Origin: Rhodamnia argentea
Lineage: Eukaryota; Streptophyta; Magnoliopsida; Myrtales; Myrtaceae
Assembly: GCF_020921035.1 (NCBI RefSeq)
Contig: NC_063155.1
Location: 27,459,294 to 27,523,293, forward strand
DNA length: 64,000 bases
Direction of reading: 5' to 3'
Shown here piece after piece: positions 46,920-58,555 of this stretch. Below the pieces are notes generated by a model. That model was not told where the DNA came from. It saw only the letters and a program-made list of their open reading frames with translations, and ran no database searches. The stretch's first letter is position 1; each line of letters begins with the position of its first letter. A program made the translations under genes and the position numbers.

Positions 46920-49900
46920 ATGCTCAAATGGACCCGCGCGCACAGGATCGCTGCTAAATTCATTCGTTACGCGAGCGAGCAGCCTCTCCGACACGGGGGA
47001 ATCAATGTCCCATTTCTGAGCAACACAGTAATTAGCAAAACCCTACCTTCGCTAGAAGTCGGCAGCTGCTGGACTTGTTATCCTGTTACGATTGAAGCTC
47101 TCTGGTCAGCGAGCGATCGGAAATCAGAGAGAGATTCGAGGAGGTGCTTGGCGATGGCCAACAAGAAGGAGCTGAGGGTGTACAATTCAATGACGCAACA
47201 GAAGGAGGTGTTCAGGCCGGCGGGGGAAGGCAAGGTGGGCATGTACGTGTGCGGCGTCACCGCCTACGATTTCAGCCACCTCGGCCACGGCCGCGCCGCT
47301 GTCGCATTTGACGTCCTCTACAGGTAACAACTAGTCACTCCTATCGGCGGTCGAGTTTATTGTAGGATCACGCATGTCGCGCAATTAAGTGGATTGGCGG
47401 CTATCTCTTGCCATTTGGGGCTCGCCGTTTATTCTCGCGGAATTGATTGAGGTTTGCTTGTTGTGGAATTTTTCGACTAAACGAGTAAAAAGAAGAGTGT
47501 TAGATTTATGTGTAACCGGTCTTTGTTGGTATGTTTTACCCGCTCGTGGAGTTTATTTGGTGAAGATCTTGATTACAAGATTTAATGTAGGTTCTCATAT
47601 ATCATAGTTTAATAAGGGGAGAGTTTTCACTAACAAAGGCTGAACGATCACTTTAGCTGTCGCATTCTGGTACATGCTTAAGCTTAATTAGCACGCTTCA
47701 TAGTGCGAGGACAGTATGCTGTTGCAAAATCTCACTTTGTTTTGCTATGGGGAAAGGGTGCGGTGAATGAATATACATGAGTAGTGGCGGATTATTCTTC
47801 TTTACTGGTTGTCTTATTGAGTACTGTGGAGAAGATGAAATAGAAAGGAGGTTTCTTTACATCTGAAGTAAACTCCACCTCACATATCAAATTAGCTATG
47901 TACAGGTGGAGGTCATACTTGGTTGGTTCCTCTCATTAAAATGAAGAATTGCCGACTGAAATCACGACCTAGCAGGTTTTTAGCATCGCATGCTGTCCCT
48001 AGCAGGGTTTTGTTGAATTTTCACTTTCTTTTGTTTGAAATGACTTCTTGCAGATACCTCCTCCACTTGGGCTATGAAGTTATCTATGTTCGCAATTTTA
48101 CAGATGTTGATGACAAGGTCTGAATGTTGGTCCATATAAATATCAGAAGTAAACTCCTTCATGGCTGTACACTGTGTTTTTGGTTGAATTAAATTCTTCA
48201 TGCTTGATCTCGTGATGTGGTACTCTGATTATGCTTAATTTTATTAGTCTCTGTGTCGATGTTTTTGAAGTAAAAAAAAAACATGCAGACATGTATTTTC
48301 GAAGTAATTCTCATAAGCATGTCATGAATCTTCTGCTGGACTACCAACGTTTCATTGAAAAGTGTGGGAGCTAATTGACTGGTTGCCACAAGAATCATTA
48401 TGTAATGAGAAGATGGAGGCTATTATCAGAAGATCAATGGGCTCATTTATACATTCTAAAGTTTTGTCTGCTTTACTTGCCTAGCTCTTGACAGGAAAAT
48501 CAGAGTTGTACATTTTTCTCGTGGAGAATTGAGAATTTGATTTGGTTCTCATTGAAGGCACATTATACCTGTGAATTGTGTAAAGTGACAGATCTGTTCA
48601 ATATAAGGGAACAGCGCGGCTTGTGAATGTGAAAGGATCTGACTTTTAATGTACCAATATCAGTATTTGACCAACTTCTAAGAATTAACCTGTCAAACAA
48701 GTCAAGCATCAAATGGACTAGTAGGTGTGGGGGGAAAATCATGATCAGCCATTCAAAAATCATTTTAAAATTTTCACGGTGTGGAAATGCAATTTTCAAC
48801 CTGGAAAACTCGGTATTTTGACATTTCTACATATGGTCATAAGAGTAAGTAATTATTAAGTTATATAGAATTAATTTGTTTGGATGCAATTCGATTCTTT
48901 GTTTCTTTCCTTCATCTTAGTAGTTAATTATACATTCCACAACTGTTTGGTGCATCATCAAATGCTGTTATTAGATTTTGTGATCTACTATAAATCCGAG
49001 GTGACTTTGATTTCTTGAAGTGCTACTGTTAGAAAGTTCAATCCAAAAGCTTAAGTTATTAAATGGAGGGAGACCACATGAATATAAAAAGCATTTAGGA
49101 CCCGTTGTCGAGTGATGTGAGATAATACTTCAATACCCCCTCTCACGTGCAACCCGGATTACGAGCCGCACGTGGAATTTTGACTACACACACTCATGTG
49201 AAATTTTGACGACGCACATTAGCAAAAGTACTTGCTCTGATATTATGTTAGAAAGTTCTATCCAAAAGCTTAAGCTATTAGGTAGAGGGAGACCGCATGA
49301 ATATAAGGGCATTTAGCATTTGTTGTCAACAATTGCATAATTCTATTGATGGGAAATCTGAAACTGCTGTATGAATATTGCAAATGATGAGATCGTGGTA
49401 AGGAAACTCCACCCGAGTAGGTACACTAGATAATTAGGTGGAGGGAGACCGCATGAATATAAGGGCATTTAGGACCCGTTGTCAACAATTGCATAATTCT
49501 ATTGATGGGAAATCTGAAACTGCTGTATGAATATTGCAAATGATGAGATCGTGGTAAGGAAACTCCACCTGAGTAGGTACACTAGATAATTAGCTGATTT
49601 TATTTCTTAATTTCATTATTCCTTATGCTTCTAAAAACTTGTCATATGAGCTTTGCACGTTTTGAAGGAACATCTGTTGTGCTATTGGCAAGTAGGTCTG
49701 ATCCCTCAGACTGTTAGTCAAATTTCATCGCTGCTGGTTGCATAATGTTTCACTATTCGACAAATGAAGGGGATTTACTTCTCTCAAAGTTTGACGAGAA
49801 AAGCACTTCTGTTTCAATGAAGTATAGTATTCAAGTTATTACTTAATTCTGTGGTTATCATGAGATTCTGGCATTTATGGTTAAAGTTAGACTTTCCTAG

Positions 49901-52900
49901 TTTTCATGCATTATTTTAGAGATTCGGTCATTTTGTGTGGATGCAGAGGATGCCTGGATTGTTCTTGGTGTTTCCGAATCAGTTAGTCGGACATTGCTAA
50001 CATGTGGATATCTGCAGATTATTCGTCGGGCAAATGAGACCGGGGAGAACCCCTTGGATTTAAGTAACCGCTTTTGCCAAGAGTATTTAACTGACATGGC
50101 CGATCTGCAGTGCCTCCCCCCAACCCACCAGCCACGCGTTTCTGATCACATGGAACAGATTAAGGACATGATAACCCAGGTTTCTAGTTTCAACGCTATT
50201 GCTGATGCTTTTATTTTAGAGGGCTTCAATAAGAGCATGAATAAACATAGGTTAGACTATGTAGAACGGAGCTGCTGTTGCTACACTATGTAGTTCATAG
50301 CCTTTCTATATGTCCCTCATAATTTCTTTGATATTGTAGTGCAAACTTAGTTTCTGGTTTCTGTGGTGAACTTCAGAATGTGAAGTTATATCAATTTATT
50401 CTTAATACAATTGTGTTACCAATTTAGCTGCTATTGCTGAGAAAAAATGACGTCGCTGAAGAATTCTCAAGTTTGATTGTTCTCGTTTGATTTGGTAATT
50501 CCTTCTCCCATTTGTCTTAAGATGAATGTTACCATCTTTCATTTACTGTCATGTATGTAGAGGTATGCTTGAGTTTGAAGATATGGTCCTCCATATGCAC
50601 GTCCATAAATTTGAGGAGAGATGAATTTGAAATTAAAATTGTGATTTTTGCTTGATGTTGGCGAAGACAAGGATTTCATAGCTTTACGTGCTATACCATA
50701 TTTGAAACTTTCATTGTTATTAGGTAAATGAAATCATGAATGCGTAGAAATGTTACCAATATGCATAAGTTCAATTTTCTCTAATATGTTATTATCTTCC
50801 ACATATATAGAGTGCACATATAAAGGAGGTACGAGTCGAAGTTAAGTATTCCCAAGAAAAAAGTCAGAAGTAGTGTTCATATATTGCCAAGAATGATTTC
50901 ACAAGAATATTCAAAACTAGAAACTTTTACTGATTAGGTAATTTGGGTCACCGATGTGCTGGAAGCCTGTAATAATAATCTAAATTAGAAACTTAAGGGC
51001 CATGTTTTGTGGACAAAGTTTTTTCATAAATTAGAAGAGGAAGCAACTAACTTTCGCACAATTGATTTGGCTACTTATTCCCATGTAATGAGGTATTTAG
51101 AGGTGATAGCTAGATGAAAATGTCTGCCTAAGTCGCTTATTTAATTATTTTAAAGTTCTACTTTCACAGTTAGCATCTTCGGCACTTCATATTTTGGAAG
51201 TTGCTGGGATCATGAGGGAGAGGTTTAACTAATAAAACTCCTTATGGCTGTTTGCAGATCATTGACAATGATTGTGGTTATGTGGTGGATGGAGATGTGT
51301 TCTTTGCTGTGGATAAGATCTCAAATTATGGCTGCTTATCGGGGCAGAAGCTAGAAAATCAAAGAGCAGGTGAACGTGTTGCAGTGGACTCTAGAAAGCG
51401 CAATCCTGCTGATTTCGCATTATGGAAGGTGTGCAAATGCACTGTACTACCAGTAATTTTTTTTTTTTTTTAATCTTGGTACCTAACTGTGAACAGTAAA
51501 TGGTTATTGTAGGCTGCAAAGCCTGGGGAGCCAAGTTGGGAGAGCTCGTGGGGTCTTGGCAGACCAGGGTGGCATATAGAGTGCAGTGCAATGAGTGCTC
51601 ATTATCTGTCTTTCAAATTTGATATCCATGGTGGTGGAATTGACTTGATCTTTCCCCATCACGAGAATGAAATAGCCCAGAGTCGTGCTGCATGCCAAGA
51701 GAGCTGTGTGAGTCATTGGATGCATAATGGGCATGTGACCAACAACAATGAGAAAATGTCAAAATCACTGGGTAACTTTTTCACGATCCGTCAGGTAGTA
51801 TTTGCAAACTTGTTATGTTCTCTTTCTTGATGTGTTAACATTATCTTGAGCTCTCATCATTCCTGGTGTCTAAAATTACTCGATTTGTATTACTATAGAT
51901 TACAGAGCGATACCATCCACTGGCTTTGAGACACTTCTTGATAAGTGCACACTATAGATCTCCTCTCAACTATTCAGTCTTACAGTTGGAGAGTGCATCA
52001 GAGGCTGTCTATTATATATATCAGGTATAAATCGTGTTCTGCTAACAACAAATCACTTCTCATCTTTCTGGCTGCTTACTCATACAACAGTCTTTGGTCT
52101 CAGACTCATATGTAACTAATAAAAGGGTGGGCTTGCTTGATTGAACTGATTAGAAATAGCTGGGGATTTGATTCTGTTAGAGAAGAAACCATTCCTATTG
52201 TCTCTGTAATTATCTGTATGAAGTGTTTGAACAGTTTTGGCCTAGTTCTAGTACCAGCAGCCGCTGGTGTGAGTCAATCTGAATTGCTCTTCCTTGATTG
52301 TGTTGGATGTATTTGTACGAGTGTCACGCAGGTAATCATGGACTCTGCTATCTGATAGAAAATTATAGAAAATTAACTTGGGATGTCTCCTCAATGTTAG
52401 ACATTACAAGACTGTGAAGATACTCTATCGTCATTCAGAGAGGCAACTCCCAGCGAGGGTACAGAACCAAAAGGCAAAACAGTCCGGGTTCTTCCTGATG
52501 CTGATAAATGCATCAAAGGCTTGCGGAAGGATTTTCATGACAAAATGGTCGATGACTTGAACACTTCACATGTGCTGACAGGTGCATTTCAGGATGCCTT
52601 GAAGTTCATAAACAATCACACGAATGCTCTTAAGGTAATTAGTTGTACTGTTTCTTTCCCATAAAAGAAGCCGCACCTTCTAAAATGCTCTCTCTGTTAT
52701 GTATCTTTTGTGCTTTACTTTCTCTAACTATTAGAATCGTTTTTTCTCTAATGCACTTCAGAAGAAGCAACAGAAGCAACGACAATCAGCAATAATTCAA
52801 TCCCTTAGTGAGATAGAGAAAGAAGTAAAGGATGTTTTAGATATTCTGGGTTTGCTGCCCCCTCTCACTTCTTCTGAGGTGATGCATGTTCTTATGAATA

Positions 52901-53188
52901 GTAATTGAGTTTTTCTTGGATCAAACTCGATTTAAATTAGAACTTTCTTCAATGTAGATTCTGCAGCAGTTGAAAGGCAAGGCATTGATCAGGGCTGATT
53001 TGACAGAAGAGCAATTATCGTGTCTGATCGAGGAAAGAAGTTCGGCCAGACGAGAGAAGGATTTTGCAAAAACTGATCGAATCAGGGCCGACTTAACTGC
53101 AAAGGGGATTGCGCTCATGGATGTCGGAACGGAAACTATTTGGAGACCGTGCGTTCCTGTTGAGCAGGAGGAGAAATTGCCCAGCTGA
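46920..53188 (+). CDS. Cysteine--tRNA ligase (CysRS)
   Basis: Nine exons (46920-47323, 48054-48117, 50018-50179, 51258-51428, 51513-51794, 51899-52024, 52401-52634, 52762-52878, 52958-53188) join to 596 aa. The class I core shows [20 protein letters not shown] (zinc Cys111, HIGH-type HLGH at 120-123), [24 protein letters not shown] (zinc Cys291), [14 protein letters not shown] (zinc His316, Glu320) and [10 protein letters not shown] (KMSKS at 348-352). The C-terminal helical domain includes [15 protein letters not shown] and ends in the WRPCVP motif common to plant CysRS. The first 78 residues precede a second Met (47154, [12 protein letters not shown]) and lack acidic residues over the first 19, so they could be an organelle-targeting extension; initiation at 47154 would give a cytosolic form of 518 aa. 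Enzyme activity is near certain, localisation is inference. Confidence 0.96.
49027..49330 (-). mobile_element. Miniature LTR element (TRIM-like) in CysRS intron 2
   Basis: Read on the minus strand: an LTR ending ...ctttctaaca (from about 49330 down to 49247), directly followed by 'taatatcagagc' (49246-49235), which resembles the initiator-Met tRNA primer-binding site TGGTATCAGAGC; about 85 bases of internal sequence; a purine tract 'cacgtgagaggggg' (49149-49136); then a second LTR (49135-49027) again ending ctttctaaca. The LTRs share 'agcttaagcttttgga' and 'cattcatg.ggtctccct'. Size and layout fit a terminal-repeat retrotransposon in miniature. The outer edge of the first LTR is blurred by the tandem duplication. 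Confidence 0.65.
49281..49592. repeat. 156-bp tandem duplication in CysRS intron 2
   Basis: Unit 1 (49281-49436) and unit 2 (49437-49592) are almost identical, from 'ggt.gagggagaccgcatg' to 'gtacactagataatta'. Each unit carries part of the adjacent LTR plus unique intron sequence, so duplication came after the element inserted. The main difference is 'ttagcatttg' versus 'ttaggacccg'. Confidence 0.93.
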
Positions 53189-54075
53189 TGAAAAAAAGCA
53201 GCAAATACCTTTTTTTTATGAAAATTTTGCCCAGACATTGACTAGTGCTCCAAAATTCTTTTTATCTTCCATAATGGAAGACCCAAAAATCAAGCTGACA
53301 GATGTAACATATGGGGTATACTACTCCGTTTCAGCCCCATTAGAGGCATAACCTGTCAATGAATAGGATTTTTTTGTTTTTTTTTTGTTTTGACATACGT
53401 GGCCTGCATTAATGCCAACCTAAGCTTCAGGTTCATCGTATGGAACCTCGTCGATGATGACTTGTTATTGATTGTCCTTCAGCTGTCGATGCATTTTCTG
53501 AGGAATGCAAGGAAAATGGGTGAATCAAAGTGTCCCCTGAGGTCTTTTGAGGAGGTTAGATGTTCTTGAACGCAACAACCGCAGTCAGATCACGTGCAAA
53601 ATCGGCGCAGGCCCGTTTCGCTCATCCGATGTCCAGAGCCCCTTTTACACGGTAATTTTTAAGCACATCGTGCACAAATTGCTCCTCTGGGTTTCACACT
53701 GATTGCTCCTTCATTAAAGCACTTTGCGATATTGGTAAGCTGACTTCAAGTCGTAGAATGTGAAGGAAGACTCGCGGATCGAGATCGATGCAAATGAGAA
53801 ATCAATCGAAGTACCGTGTCAGATTGTCTCAAGTTTCGAGTCTCTATTCTTAACACTCTTTAAGTTTCTTTTCACCTGTTCAGTTTGTTCTTCCGCTCAA
53901 AGGGACAATCATTTCCCGCTTTTCTTTTCTAACCAAAGATGAGTGCAATGCAGATTCACTTATGACGAGAAACCGCCTGGACGACGTTTGAATGGACAGG
54001 TCGTAAGAAATGTAAAAGCCGTTTTAAATTTTGTCGAGAGCCGGAGGAAGAAGCGTAAATTCTTGGCACCTCTGA
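53189..54075. other. CysRS 3' flank
   Basis: Probable 3' UTR followed by spacer; no coding region recognised. Confidence 0.4.
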
Positions 54076-54802
54076 GGTGCATTTGAGAACCACTTTCCCA
54101 AAGTCCCTTGGGCTCTAAAGGCCTTTGGGCAAATGTAAGTATCGTTTGACAAATTTTTTGAAAAGTTTTGGGAAGATACGATTGCATTTCAAAATGCCTT
54201 TAACGCAAGGTAGGTTTGGAGTTGCTTTGAGCACTTCTGGAATGCAATTACTTTTGTTTTTCAATTTTTCCCTCATTAAACTTTCATAATTTCATAAATG
54301 CTCCCACCTCACGCGGCGTCACCGGCGAGGGTTCGAGCAATTTGGCATCGGCAGTTGGCCAGCGGTCGATTTGGCTCACCGACAGCTTAGTTTCGACGGC
54401 AAAGGTTTGAGACCATTTTTTTACAAAAAACTACCAAAAATCCTTTACAAAGTGCAATTTTTTCCAAACGACATTTAAGCCAAAGTTGCTTCCCAATGTG
54501 TTTTTAAATTATACATTTACCAAACACTATTTGCATTTCCAAAAACCTTTCAAAAAAATGATCAATTATATCGTTTATAAAAATGAATGAACGAAAAATA
54601 CTTTCATCGTCCACGAAAATATTTAGGTATAAACTGTTATCGATAATAAAAATAATTTTCATTGACTGATTATTTCAAGCAAGACAGATGATTTAATTTT
54701 AGAGAAATGTTTTCCAAACCGTTCATTTTTTACGAAACGAACGGAGTTTGAAAGCCTTTGCATTTTTCCAAAGGCTTTCTCCAAGAGTGTTCCAAATGCA
54801 CC
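54076..54802. mobile_element. Inverted-repeat element, family E, with nested family-D fragment
   Basis: Ends 'ggtgcatttgagaaccac' and 'gtgttccaaatgcacc' are inverted. A GC-rich patch lies at 54.30-54.41 kb. Between about 54595 and 54755 sits family-D sequence ('cgaaaaatact...cacgaaaatattt' to 'tttacgaaacgaacggag'), implying insertion of one element into another. Confidence 0.6.
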
Positions 54803-55197
54803 CAAAGTCTATAGGTTTCAACGCTGGGAAATAATTTGTCAGACAAAATTTATGAAGGAATTACTGATGTGGCTTTAAATGTCGTGCTGGCATCCTAGGT
54901 GGCAGTTATAAACTGGAAAAAAAAAAAGTCAAATTACATTTGTGATCTGTGTATATCGGGGGAATTCACATTAGATCTTGATGCTTTGTTTGGTTATAAT
55001 TCCGATTCTCGTTTCTGCAGGAGACGGTTTAAGTCATCCCGCAGACTTCTATAAAATAAATCTGCTGGAAATTGCCCAGTAGGCTTCTGCTATTGACGTG
55101 TGAGTTTGCTTGCAAGAATCTCCAAAACAAAGATTGCATCTTTAGGCCCTGTACTTTTTGGAATGCTGAAGTTTCGTCCCTATGCTTTGTTTTTATA

Positions 55198-55563
55198 AGG
55201 GTAAATGGCATAAATAGTCTCTGAACTTTGGTCTAATATGTAATGTGGTTCTTGAACTTTAAATTTGTTCAACATGATTCCTAAATTTAAGTCGAATGCG
55301 CAATGTCGTCTCTAAACTTTGAATTTGTTCAATGTGATCTCTAAACTTTTGATACGTGTTTAATTTAGTCCTTAGATATAAATATTCAATGTTGTCCATC
55401 TATTAATTCAAGTTTTGGACCACAATGAACAAATTAAAAATTCAGGGACTAAATTGAACATGTACCAAAAGTGCAGGGATCACATTGAATAAATTTAAAG
55501 TTTGGGAACTACATTACATATTGGGTTAAAATTCATGGATCATTCGTGTCATTATCCCTTGAA
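55198..55563. mobile_element. Foldback element, family B, copy 1
   Basis: The left arm 'gggtaaatggcataaatagtc...tgaactttggtctaatatgtaatgt' is mirrored by the right arm 'acattacatattgggttaaaattcatggatcattcgtgtcatta'. No coding content. The second copy is at 60806. Confidence 0.75.
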
Positions 55564-55607
55564 AAACAATATTAGTCCTCATACCATTTACTGTTGAGAT
55601 TTTAAAT

Positions 55608-56000
55608 ATGGCAAAAGTCACCAAAAAACTTAAATTATGTACACTGTGATACATTTACCGTTAACTTTTTTTTGATACCAAAAATCTCAAACGTGTACCT
55701 GTGTGACGCATTTACCTTCCATCAAAGTTTCATAAATGAAAATCGTCATATATATGCCTACATTGATGTCGGAAAGCAAAAGATGTTGACATTATGCCTA
55801 CGAGACTTAAGTAAAATAATAATGACGTTGTTTCAGCTGAAAAATCAGCTGATGGAACGGAACCTTTACATAAGGTAAATGTGTCACATATCTACAAGTT
55901 TGAGATTTTCTTTTTTATGCCACAGAAAAAAAAAAATTAGGATAAATGTGTCATAGTGAGCATAATTTGAAGTTTTTCTTTCGTGGTTTTTTACTTTCCA
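55608..56000. mobile_element. Foldback element, family C, copy 1
   Basis: The left arm 'ggcaaaagtcaccaaaaaac...gtacactgtgatacatttacc' pairs with the right arm 'gataaatgtgtcatagtgagcataatttgaagttttt'. Arms extend about 150 bases. Confidence 0.7.
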
Positions 56001-56639
56001 AATAAGACTAAAATAACATTGGCTGTAATCTAAGGCATGATATAATATATGTGTATAGGTCTTTACATCATTAATAAAATAAAGTTACGTTTTTTTTATT
56101 TATAAAAGCTACTTAATATGTAAGAGTTAGGATAAATACTCACTCGATAAGAATAGCCTCCCGCTACGAGAGGTGAGGAAGCTAATGGGCTTTGAATCCG
56201 AAAACTTCACGAGTTTTGATAAGTGGCCAGACGACTATCTGATTGATCTGATGAACAGACAGTCAAAACCTCGAAGTTGGCCGATATCCTTTGTTCTATC
56301 TGCATCGTTACCAATCATCGAGAGCTTCATTTGACCAAATACTATATCTATACATGCACATGTTACATGATATATATGAGGTGATTTGGCATGTTTCTTG
56401 AATGTTTGAACAAGAATGCAGCACCCACGTCCAATTTTGGCTCGTGGATCCATTCTTCCACATCATTGGTTAACGAAAGATACAAGCAAAATATCACTGA
56501 ATAAAATTTTTGGTGCATTTTTTAGTGCACATGACTAACTTGCCATTGCAAAAAATCACCTAAGGGCTTCAATTTTTTTTTTCTTGGGTTTGTTAACATG
56601 AGGAAAGGCAAGTTGCGCTGGCGACCCGCTAAAAAAGCC

Positions 56640-57040
56640 TATTGAAATATGGGGTTAATGCTACGGAAAAACCCCGAACTTGTATACACGTGACGTATTA
56701 ACCTCAAATTAATTTTTCAACCATCAGAAAACTCGAACCGGTACATCTGTGACGGATTTACCATTTATTAATTTCCATTAAATATGGTTAATATTACGAA
56801 AAATCCTAAATTGATACATCTCTGACAAACGGAGAGTGACAACCCCAAACTTATACACCCGTCAACCGCCACATGTCATCCAACTCATTAATTTGGTAGT
56901 AAAATTTATCAGAAACTAACATAGGGTAATTTAGTCACATGTGCATCTTTTTGGGTTTTTTGGTGATCAAAAGATTAATTTTGGATAAATTCGTCACATG
57001 CGTATCGGTTTAGGATTTTCATCATATTAACCCTTAAATA
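56640..57040. mobile_element. Foldback element, family C, copy 2
   Basis: Left arm 'gggttaatgctacggaaaaa' with 'cacgtgacgtatta'; right arm 'tcgtcacatgcgtatcgg' and 'catcatattaaccctt' in inverted orientation. Related to, but well diverged from, the 55.6-kb copy. Confidence 0.6.
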
Positions 57041-57798
57041 AAGGAAAATTGAGTCTAATTTTCTATTATAACTATATAGTGAAAGTGTGTCCGATCGCAA
57101 TCTAAAAACTGTTTCTAGATGGAAAAGAAGGTGAATTGTTTTCACTTTTATCACTACAAAAAATGTAAGAAGGAGAATAAGTCTCTAAAGTGTTTATTAA
57201 CGTTCCAAAATTATTTTTATGCACGTTTTAAGAAAATCGAACATAAAAGTAATGCCACGTGAAATAAATGAACTTACTTAGGATAGTAGGAAACGCTACG
57301 AGTCCGAGTAGTTCCTATTGATATATCGTCGCGGCTGGCCTCGATATTTGACAAGTATATATCACGTGAGAGTATCTTGTTCTTTGGGTAGTGCGCGATA
57401 AAAGCTTCAAGTAAATATGGCCGATGAATAACATGTACAAAATGTCGATCACATAATCAATTTCTTCTAGATGTGCATGTCGTCCTAGTAAGAAAATTCA
57501 TGCAACGTTTGGTAAAAATAATCCAATATGGCTAAACGTTCACCACGACCTTTTTAGAGAATCCCTGCTCTTACGAAGAGAATTTCTTCAGGGGCGTCGT
57601 ATACAAACGGATCCATGAGCAAACAGATTTAAGTGATACAATTCGTCCGTGACCCCTCTGAACCGGGCCGAGCGTCCAAGATTAAGCCGGATCCAACCGA
57701 ACCGGCCGTGCGATGTGAACTTCGCCGAGCCGGTGACTGAACGTGAACGCCCTCCTCTCCCCTTCGAGCCAGCCACTCAAAACTCAAGCCGCCGATCT
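57041..57798. other. 3' flank of the zinc-finger gene
   Basis: No gene seen. The last 200 bases are likely 3' UTR of the minus-strand zinc-finger gene. Confidence 0.4.
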
Positions 57799-58434
57799 CT
57801 AAGGCGCAGCTGGCGCGAGGCTCAGGTGCAAGTCCAAGCCCCACGCTTCATCGAAGCTGGCCCCACCATCCCCTCTCGAGAACCTATTCAACGAAGGCCC
57901 ATCAAACACCGCCCGGCCCGACACCCCAGACTCCGCCGCCGGGCCCCCGTGCGGGCCCCCCGCCGCCGCCGGCACCCTTCCGCCGGGGCCGGTGAACACG
58001 CAGCCGTGCGTGATGTGGATCGGCGCGGCGGCCCTGGACACGTAGACCCACGGCGGGGGAGCGCCGGCGAGGAGGTGCGGCGGCGGGGCGAAGGCGGAGA
58101 CGATGGGGTTGTGGGCGTAGACAGCGGAGTGGCGCGTGGCCTGCAGCTGGGCGCGCTTGAGCTGTTGCCGCTCCTTCTTGTGGGCGTTCTGGTGGCCGCC
58201 CAGGGCCTGGGAGTTGGCGAATTCCCTGTAGCAGTACTGGCACTCGAACTTCCGGTCGGCGGACGAGGAGGAAACTCCGGCGGACTCGTCGGACGGGGAA
58301 GGGCTCGTCTTGTTGGACGTGGGGTCTAGCTCAGCTGGTTCGGGTTCTTCTTCTTCGGTGAAGTTGAAGCCGAAGAGCTTGAATCGCGCAGGGCAGTGAT
58401 TCCGCTCGGCTTTGAGGTGATCCAGCTCCGCCAT
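57799..58434 (-). CDS. Single-C2H2 zinc finger transcription factor, GIS/ZFP5-6 group
   Basis: An intronless 211-aa frame. The N-terminus has [13 protein letters not shown] (18-30), the short motif found in trichome-related single-finger proteins. The one zinc finger is [19 protein letters not shown] with Cys65, Cys68, His81 and His85, including the plant-specific QALGGH, followed by KKERQQLKR. The C-terminus is LDLHLSL (200-206), an EAR-type LxLxL repression motif. Between lie Ala/Pro/Gly-rich stretches. Arabidopsis relatives (GIS, GIS2, GIS3, ZFP5, ZFP6, ZFP8) act in the nucleus in gibberellin and cytokinin control of trichomes; the role here is inferred from that family. The start at 58434 is chosen because upstream in-frame codons translate a CT repeat in the 5' UTR. 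Confidence 0.92.
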   Translation of the reverse strand: MAELDHLKAERNHCPARFKLFGFNFTEEEEPEPAELDPTSNKTSPSPSDESAGVSSSSADRKFECQYCYREFANSQALGGHQNAHKKERQQLKRAQLQATRHSAVYAHNPIVSAFAPPPHLLAGAPPPWVYVSRAAAPIHITHGCVFTGPGGRVPAAAGGPHGGPAAESGVSGRAVFDGPSLNRFSRGDGGASFDEAWGLDLHLSLAPAAP

Positions 58435-58436
58435 GG

Positions 58437-58505
58437 AGAGAGAGAGAGAGATCTGAGTTCGAGAAGAAACTGGTTGCAGACGAGAGAGAGAGAGAGAGAG
58501 AGAGA
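58437..58505. repeat. Two GA tracts in the zinc-finger 5' UTR
   Basis: GA runs at about 58437-58450 and 58482-58505 abut the start codon. On the coding strand they are CT tracts, a common plant 5' leader feature. Confidence 0.9.
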
Positions 58506-58547
58506 GGTGCGGATGGTGTTTCAGAGAGAGTCGTTGCATGTGAAGCT

Positions 58548-58555
58548 TATTTATA
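58548..58555 (-). promoter_or_regulatory. TATA box of the zinc-finger gene
   Basis: The minus-strand 'tgtataaataagc' lies about 115 bases before the start codon, giving a leader of some 85 bases that consists largely of the two CT tracts. Confidence 0.65.

Noticed and set aside
57649..58329. 226-codon plus-strand frame
   Set aside because: Antisense shadow of the zinc-finger exon, Arg-rich and without domain features.
58321..58350. tRNA-like 'ggtctagctcagctggttcggg'
   Set aside because: It lies inside the zinc-finger coding sequence, and no cloverleaf can be folded around it.
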